A stretch of DNA of 10,331 nucleotides, from assembly GCF_000003605.2 (NCBI RefSeq), contig NW_003108585.1:11611-21941 (forward strand), read 5' to 3'. Within the stretch, counting starts at the first letter, position 1; each line of letters begins with the position of its first letter. The notes beneath the pieces are model-generated. The model saw only the letters and a program-made list of their open reading frames with translations. It did not search any database and had not been told where the DNA came from. Origin of the DNA: Saccoglossus kowalevskii. Lineage: Eukaryota > Hemichordata > Enteropneusta > Harrimaniidae. Positions 9,801 to 10,331 of the stretch are shown here, piece by piece. The position numbers were made by a program, and so were the translations under genes.

Positions 9801-9909
9801 GTCCCACAGCAAAGTGAGAGTTCGACTGGACTGCCTGAAAAGCAAGAACTGTTGCAGTCACAGGGGAAATTTGGACTACACAGTTGATGTTCCATCCAAA
9901 TCCAAAGTT
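787..9909 (+). CDS. EFCAB7: EFCAB7 orthologue, EF-hand ciliary Hedgehog-pathway scaffold; 11 internal exons, partial at both ends
   Basis: The coding segments are 787-852, 1293-1438, 2314-2400, 2890-3037, 4169-4399, 5055-5155, 5817-5971, 6581-6714, 7223-7371, 8131-8340 and 9802-9909. They total 1535 nt: 2 nt finishing a codon from an upstream exon, then 511 codons with no stop. Every junction has AG/GT and matching phase. The family is recognised from memory by conserved blocks: AGRNPS...KYW, DFC..MRKEKATS, RGEKMTKAEV, IDLDGNGTLSREEF, RTSGEHCDDDAW, and DLWVTLSSMGF. Vertebrate EFCAB7 is about 630 residues, so roughly 60 N-terminal and 25 C-terminal residues should lie outside the window. Known role in mammals: EFCAB7 pairs with IQCE and tethers EVC-EVC2 near the base of the primary cilium, downstream of Smoothened. 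The same role in this animal is inference. No start codon, promoter or poly(A) signal for the gene is visible. Confidence 0.93.
853..1292 (+). other. EFCAB7: Intron between exons 1 and 2
   Basis: A 440-bp intron, GTAAGT to T-tract CAG, phase 1. It contains a duplicated 9-mer AATTAGGGT (866-883) and a GAAT-rich microsatellite-like run at about 1054-1079 (AATGAATGAAGGAATGAATG). Nothing else is recognised. Confidence 0.85.
1293..1438 (+). CDS. EFCAB7: EFCAB7 coding exon 2: EF-hand 1
   Basis: The acceptor has an unusually pure tract of 17 T followed by GACAG; the donor is GTGAGT. The exon completes an Asn codon with the previous exon and ends in phase 0. It encodes the helix DFCDIMRKEKATSEADLIRA and then EF-hand 1 (loop at residues 52-63 of the partial protein, bases 1382-1417). 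The loop reads D-M-N-G-D-G-Y-I-S-H-D-E, with Asp1, Asn3, Asp5, Gly6, Ser9 and Glu12 all in place, so calcium binding is expected. The exiting helix starts LYKVMTE. An in-frame reading through the donor continues into intron sequence and soon stops, which supports splicing here. Confidence 0.96.
1439..2313 (+). other. EFCAB7: Intron between exons 2 and 3
   Basis: An 875-bp phase 0 intron, GTGAGT to TTTTAG. Open frames on the minus strand at 1731-1937 and 1984-2253 have no start context, domain or composition that marks a gene. I see no repeat structure or other feature in it. Confidence 0.85.
2314..2400 (+). CDS. EFCAB7: EFCAB7 coding exon 3: EF-hand 2
   Basis: This 87-nt exon (29 codons, phase 0 at both ends) lies between a TCATTTTAG acceptor and a GTGAGA donor. 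It encodes RGEKMTKAEVRAMIDEA followed by the loop D-D-D-G-D-R-R-L-D-Y-N-E (residues 88-99, bases 2365-2400). The exon ends exactly on the twelfth loop residue, Glu, and the exiting helix (FSKML) starts in the next exon. Side-chain ligands at loop positions 1, 3, 5, 9 and 12 are acidic. The usual glycine at position 6 is Arg, which may weaken binding. With EF-hand 1 it forms a conventional EF-hand pair, about 24 residues apart. Confidence 0.95.
2401..2889 (+). other. EFCAB7: Intron between exons 3 and 4
   Basis: A 489-bp phase 0 intron that splits EF-hand 2 directly after its last loop residue. It contains one short perfect hairpin, ACCGTCTG at 2818-2825 with CAGACGGT at 2836-2843 (10-nt loop), 46 bp before exon 4. 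Nothing else is recognised. Confidence 0.85.
2890..3037 (+). CDS. EFCAB7: EFCAB7 coding exon 4: EF-hand 2 exit helix and basic linker
   Basis: The acceptor is TTCTTTTCAG and the donor GTAATG; the exon enters in phase 0 and leaves one base (G) for the next codon. It begins with FSKMLMSTSTKAKQIAKD, the exit helix of EF-hand 2, continues as a lysine-rich helix (KDKLDKIEKSKK), and ends as a disordered linker with SPVPSPRPAKR (residues 138-148). The same order, an EF-hand exit helix, a charged segment and a S/P-rich run, occurs in vertebrate EFCAB7, but the residues themselves are weakly conserved, so the assignment rests on phase, splice sites and composition. The Ser-Pro pairs could be phosphorylation sites; that is inference only. 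Confidence 0.92.
3229..3249. repeat. ATTC tetranucleotide microsatellite
   Basis: About four and a half units of ATTC/TTCA in tandem within the intron between exons 4 and 5. It is short and likely polymorphic. Confidence 0.85.
3301..3356. repeat. Triplicated 16-mer ATTATTTCCTGTTTCA
   Basis: Three exact copies of ATTATTTCCTGTTTCA start at 3301, 3323 and 3341, spaced 22 and 18 bp. The unequal spacing comes from an extra ATCA in the first interval. This looks like a local slippage or micro-duplication, directly after an ATTC microsatellite. Confidence 0.9.
4169..4399 (+). CDS. EFCAB7: EFCAB7 coding exon 5: linker and first half of calpain C2-like module
   Basis: This is the longest exon in the window (231 nt). 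It follows a CTCTCTGCAG acceptor and precedes a GTAAGT donor; the donor lies after DADG, where one base of a glycine codon is left over. The first 28 or so residues are a polar linker (HTRTKTALSHPANSKA). Then come EPKSLRNWHHTTSKGSFHFD, DDGAIISNQYRLDV and the strand VWLTIHSRNP. The W...SKGSF...(N/S)xQYRL...VxLTI arrangement matches EFCAB7 and resembles the start of the calpain C2-like (domain III) beta-sandwich. No catalytic protease residues are present. Confidence 0.95.
4400..5054 (+). other. EFCAB7: Intron between exons 5 and 6
   Basis: A 655-bp phase 1 intron. Most is plain AT-rich sequence. Bases 4915-5000 differ: a CpG-rich stretch (GGGCGACAGTCGTCGTGCTG) is followed by a perfect 10-bp inverted repeat AGCAATGTAT (4961-4970) and ATACATTGCT (4985-4994) around ACGCGT. 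This may be the remnant of a dispersed repeat. Confidence 0.82.
5055..5155 (+). CDS. EFCAB7: EFCAB7 coding exon 6: C2-like module strand with acidic loop
   Basis: The acceptor is TTTACACTAG and the donor GTAAGA. The exon completes a glycine codon and ends in phase 0 after 33 further codons. It encodes DSIVGKHIDTALFIVREDDD, then NDCIAYTHTKHHQ. The block (V/I)DTALxIxxE followed by an acidic stretch matches vertebrate EFCAB7. In calpain-type C2-like domains the corresponding region carries an acidic loop (here REDDDND, residues 243-249), so a charge-based or calcium-responsive role is possible but unproven. The flanking introns are 655 and 661 bp. Confidence 0.94.
5156..5816 (+). other. EFCAB7: Intron between exons 6 and 7
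   Basis: A 661-bp phase 0 intron, GTAAGA to TTTTCAG. Overlapping open frames on both strands (5094-5387 minus, 5293-5589 plus, 5596-5841 plus) show no domain, signal or coherent family resemblance. I see nothing else in it. Confidence 0.85.
5817..5971 (+). CDS. EFCAB7: EFCAB7 coding exon 7: end of C2-like module (SGTYRLIPFTTGC)
   Basis: The acceptor is TGTCTATTTTCAG and the donor GTAAGT; the exon enters in phase 0 and leaves two bases (AA) for a lysine codon. The frame used has no long open reading frame of its own with an ATG, so a start-to-stop search misses it. It encodes NNTLRCDLRSGTYRLIPFTT, then GCRFKKRRSNHKK, and ends DSYILTKAF. The pattern L..G.Y.LIP.TTGCR, a basic cluster and (Y/F)xLTK.F is diagnostic of EFCAB7 and parallels the L.PG.Y.IVPST...F.L..F end of the calpain C2-like domain. 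The insect-to-human-conserved GCR is intact in form; the KKRR patch could contact acidic lipid or protein, which is inference. Confidence 0.95.
5972..6580 (+). other. EFCAB7: Intron between exons 7 and 8
   Basis: A 609-bp phase 2 intron, GTAAGT to CTACAG. Its first third contains a CpG-dense patch (about 6023-6150), described separately. The remainder, including the 60-codon frame at 6196-6378, has no recognisable coding content. Confidence 0.85.
6023..6150. other. CpG-dense intronic patch of unknown nature
   Basis: About 13 CpG dinucleotides fall between GGGGCGGAG (from about 6024) and ATTCGAG (about 6145), against very few in the flanking AT-rich introns. It includes a GC-box-like GGGGCGG, a CRE-like TACGTCAC, and two GCGCGC/GACGCGC clusters. 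It could be an intronic enhancer or alternative promoter, or a young or GC-rich dispersed repeat that has not yet lost its CpGs. No coding frame in it resembles a known protein. Confidence 0.5.
6581..6714 (+). CDS. EFCAB7: EFCAB7 coding exon 8: EF-hand 3
   Basis: The acceptor is TTCTGTTCTACAG. The donor, GTTTGT, is the weakest in the gene, but phase and homology fix it. The exon completes a lysine codon, encodes 44 residues and leaves one base. The entering helix DTLSIMFDMI precedes a canonical loop at residues 322-333 (bases 6612-6647): D-L-D-G-N-G-T-L-S-R-E-E, with Asp1, Asp3, Asn5, Gly6, Ser9 and Glu12. The exit helix FDFFQ is followed by RTSGEHCDDDAWEVVE. RTSGE.CD.DAW is nearly invariant in EFCAB7 as I recall it and is among the strongest identifiers in the window. 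Confidence 0.97.
6715..7222 (+). other. EFCAB7: Intron between exons 8 and 9
   Basis: A 508-bp phase 1 intron with the weak donor GTTTGT and a long T-rich acceptor tract. The open frame at 6906-7130 has no features. I see nothing else in it. Confidence 0.85.
7223..7371 (+). CDS. EFCAB7: EFCAB7 coding exon 9: hidden EF-hand and ELM-like helix pair
   Basis: The acceptor is T-rich and ends CAAACAG; the donor is GTATGT. The exon completes a Glu codon and ends in phase 0 (49 codons). It encodes NFELKNGEITKKGFFDLHQM, then EANDSDGDLEDLWVTLSSMG, then FSKDLTLDE. The first part looks like a decayed EF-hand loop (Gly at position 6, Ile at 8, ligands at 1, 3 and 12 lost) that would pair with EF-hand 3. 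The following GFxxLHxM...D.WVTLxxMGF...LxL pattern matches EFCAB7 and resembles the ELM helices that follow EF-hands in Miro GTPases. Confidence 0.96.
7372..8130 (+). other. EFCAB7: Intron between exons 9 and 10
   Basis: A 759-bp phase 0 intron, GTATGT to TTGCAG. It contains copy 1 of a dispersed repeat (7476-7656), a perfect 10-bp hairpin (TTCTATTAGA at 7888-7897, TCTAATAGAA at 7905-7914), and a 17-bp palindrome ACAACATG-T-CATGTTGT (8101-8117) between the branch-point region and the exon 10 acceptor. Confidence 0.85.
7476..7656. repeat. Dispersed repeat, copy 1 (no insertion)
   Basis: From CTGTGG at 7476 through CTGAGGTGCA (7631-7640) and on to about 7656, this matches 9951-10331 in the same orientation. 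The best-aligned part, 7531-7623 against 10014-10106, is ungapped with 86 of 93 bases identical by hand count. Its single TTAA at 7620-7623 is the unoccupied counterpart of the site where a MITE sits in copy 2. The repeat may extend upstream of 7476, but copy 2 gives no match there. Confidence 0.85.
8131..8340 (+). CDS. EFCAB7: EFCAB7 coding exon 10: C-terminal beta-rich module, first part
   Basis: A 210-nt exon (70 codons, phase 0 at both ends) between a TTCTGTTTGCAG acceptor and a GTATGT donor. It encodes ASSFQLDIYTEDARVKLKAL, then EASEGGHALENALCST, and ends MFTYTGDTRASIVLDNK. The pattern (V/I)DIY.E, LE.A.C, a block ending in (Y/H)TY..DT, and S.(V/L)(L/E)NK corresponds to the C-terminal third of vertebrate EFCAB7. 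Alternating hydrophobic residues in TMFTYTG and ASIVLDN suggest beta strands. A 17-bp palindrome (8101-8117) sits just before the acceptor. The intron that follows is the longest complete one (1461 bp) and carries the repeat array. Confidence 0.95.
8341..9801 (+). other. EFCAB7: Intron between exons 10 and 11, repeat-filled
   Basis: At 1461 bp, this is the longest complete intron in the window (phase 0, GTATGT to TTTCCAG). Bases 8731-8759 resemble the start of the repeat at 7-36. About 8845-9585 is an A-B-A-B repeat array. The 169-codon open frame at 8546-9055 runs through these repeats and is not regarded as a gene. The 9562-10023 frame overlaps exon 11 in the exon's own frame but extends into both introns. 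Confidence 0.83.
8845..9585. repeat. Alternating two-type (A-B-A-B) repeat array
   Basis: The anchor TTGTTCA recurs at 8983, 9157, 9361 and 9527. Copies 1 and 3 (type A) continue into a shared TCATGATGATATCTT...CTCTAATTTT...GGTAAAAAGTGATATTT block. Copies 2 and 4 (type B) instead continue TTTCTAATGATATCTT.TGTTCTTTAAT...ATGTGCATT. The A-to-B junction (TTGA.TTCTTGTTGAAAAC.GCAAGTCC) is also shared. A 38-bp stretch is identical at 9330-9367 and 9496-9533. The array begins with AGCGGAGCTTATCATATGAG and GTCCGTCGTCGTCCGTG (8871-8887); AGCGGAGCTATCTCAGCCGA (9211 onward) interrupts the middle. It resembles dispersed repeats widespread in mollusc genomes. Confidence 0.82.
9802..9909 (+). CDS. EFCAB7: EFCAB7 coding exon 11: C-terminal module, last exon in window
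   Basis: The acceptor is a long pyrimidine tract (T-run plus CTCCTTTCCAG) and the donor is GTGAGT. The exon is 108 nt, 36 codons, phase 0 at both ends. It encodes SHSKVRVRLDCLKSKNCCSH, then RGNLDYTVDVPSKSKV. KV.(V/I)...(L/I)..SKNC...RG.L...V.V..KS matches the C-terminal region of EFCAB7. Reading stops here because the intron begins; no stop codon or terminal exon matching the expected last 25 or so residues was found between 9910 and 10331, so the gene continues beyond the window. Confidence 0.94.
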
Positions 9910-9950
9910 GTGAGTTGTCATACATGTAGTTTTACACTATTTTGCAACAG

Positions 9951-10331
9951 CTGTGGTTTTCACAAGATATCCACCTTGCCAAAAGCAGAACATATATCAA
10001 GCTGCACATCGATTTGGTTCTGATTAAATTTTCAGCATCTTAGGGTGTCATCAAGATGGACTGTATTACAAAATTAATATTTGATGAGAAGTATTATTTC
10101 TATTAACCTTTTCACCACCAGACTTTCTTACCCAAATTTGTCTGCACTTTTTTTCTTATATTCTTCCATATTTTTAGTAATGAATCCTAATTTTAAAGCC
10201 AATTTGAGTTTTTGCTAATCTTCTGAAGGGAAAGTGCAGACTATAAACAGCACTATTTTGTGAATTTGTGCTGAAAAGAGGAAACTAGTGGTGAAACGGT
10301 TAAGATTTTTCTGAGGTGCACCAAAGTTATT
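9951..10331. repeat. Dispersed repeat, copy 2, interrupted by a MITE
   Basis: Homologous to copy 1 at 7476-7656, same orientation. The match runs from CTGTGGTTTT at 9951 to the TTAA at 10103-10106, then resumes after the inserted element with GATTTTTCTGAGGTGCA (copy 1: GATTATTCTGAGGTGCA) and continues to the window edge. Removal of the insertion and one TTAA restores collinearity with copy 1. Confidence 0.86.
10107..10299. mobile_element. piggyBac-type MITE (193 bp) with TTAA target-site duplication
   Basis: The element is flanked by TTAA at 10103-10106 and 10300-10303. Its ends CCTTTTCACCACCAG (10107-10121) and CTAGTGGTGAAACGG (10285-10299) are inverted repeats matching at 13 of 15 positions. 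A perfect 11-bp subterminal inverted repeat lies inside (GTCTGCACTTT at 10140-10150, AAAGTGCAGAC at 10231-10241). TTAA duplication with CCYTTT-like ends is the signature of the piggyBac superfamily. There is no transposase, so it would depend on an enzyme supplied by a full-length relative. Confidence 0.88.

Larger units (their letters stand above)
9910..10331 (+). other. EFCAB7: Partial intron downstream of exon 11
   Basis: Starts with the GTGAGT donor of exon 11 and runs off the window end. Except for the first 41 bases it consists of copy 2 of the dispersed repeat with a MITE nested in it. The expected terminal EFCAB7 exon is not present. Confidence 0.88.

Noticed and set aside
9562-10023. 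153-codon open frame as an independent gene
   Set aside because: It is exon 11 read through into both introns and then into the copy 2 repeat. Only 9802-9909 matches EFCAB7, and it has proper splice sites at both ends.
1-10331. A novel multi-gene, defence or phage-related system
   Set aside because: All strong coding signal belongs to one spliced animal gene; there are no adjacent co-directional intact frames, ribosome binding sites or other prokaryotic organisation.

Overview
The window is eukaryotic, intron-rich DNA from an invertebrate animal. It carries the central part of one protein-coding gene on the + strand. Eleven consecutive internal coding exons (787-852 to 9802-9909), each with an AG acceptor and a GT donor, join without a stop or frame break into 511 complete codons. 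The product is recognisable as the orthologue of EFCAB7 (EF-hand calcium-binding domain protein 7). The first coding exon or exons lie upstream of base 1, and the last coding exon lies downstream of base 10331.

The predicted protein reads, in order: end of an N-terminal helical segment (exons 1-2); EF-hand 1 with a canonical loop (exon 2); EF-hand 2 (exon 3); a basic, Ser/Pro-rich linker (exon 4); a beta-rich module resembling the calpain C2-like fold (exons 5-7); EF-hand 3 with a canonical loop (exon 8); a degenerate EF-like segment with a Miro ELM-like helix pair (exon 9); and a C-terminal beta-rich module (exons 10-11). In vertebrates EFCAB7 works with IQCE to hold the EVC-EVC2 complex at the base of the primary cilium for Hedgehog signalling. 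That role here is inferred from orthology only.

The other 85% of the window is AT-rich intron, 440-1461 bp per complete intron, with many repeats. These are: a two-copy repeat with a 160-bp period (1-313); a 199-bp MITE with perfect 21-bp inverted ends (526-724); a TTTCCTG-containing triplet repeat (3301-3356); a CpG-dense patch (6023-6150); two copies of a dispersed repeat (7476-7656 and 9951-10331); a 193-bp TTAA-flanked piggyBac-type MITE nested in the second copy (10107-10299); and an alternating A-B-A-B repeat array (about 8845-9585). The GTCCGTCGTCGTCC and AGCGGAG repeat motifs and the CTGTAAAATA-ended MITE look like repeats common in molluscs, so a mollusc is my best guess, held with moderate to low confidence.

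I see no second gene, RNA gene, CRISPR array, bacterial operon or novel multi-gene system. The interest lies in the gene's domain composition and in the datable nested transposon insertion.
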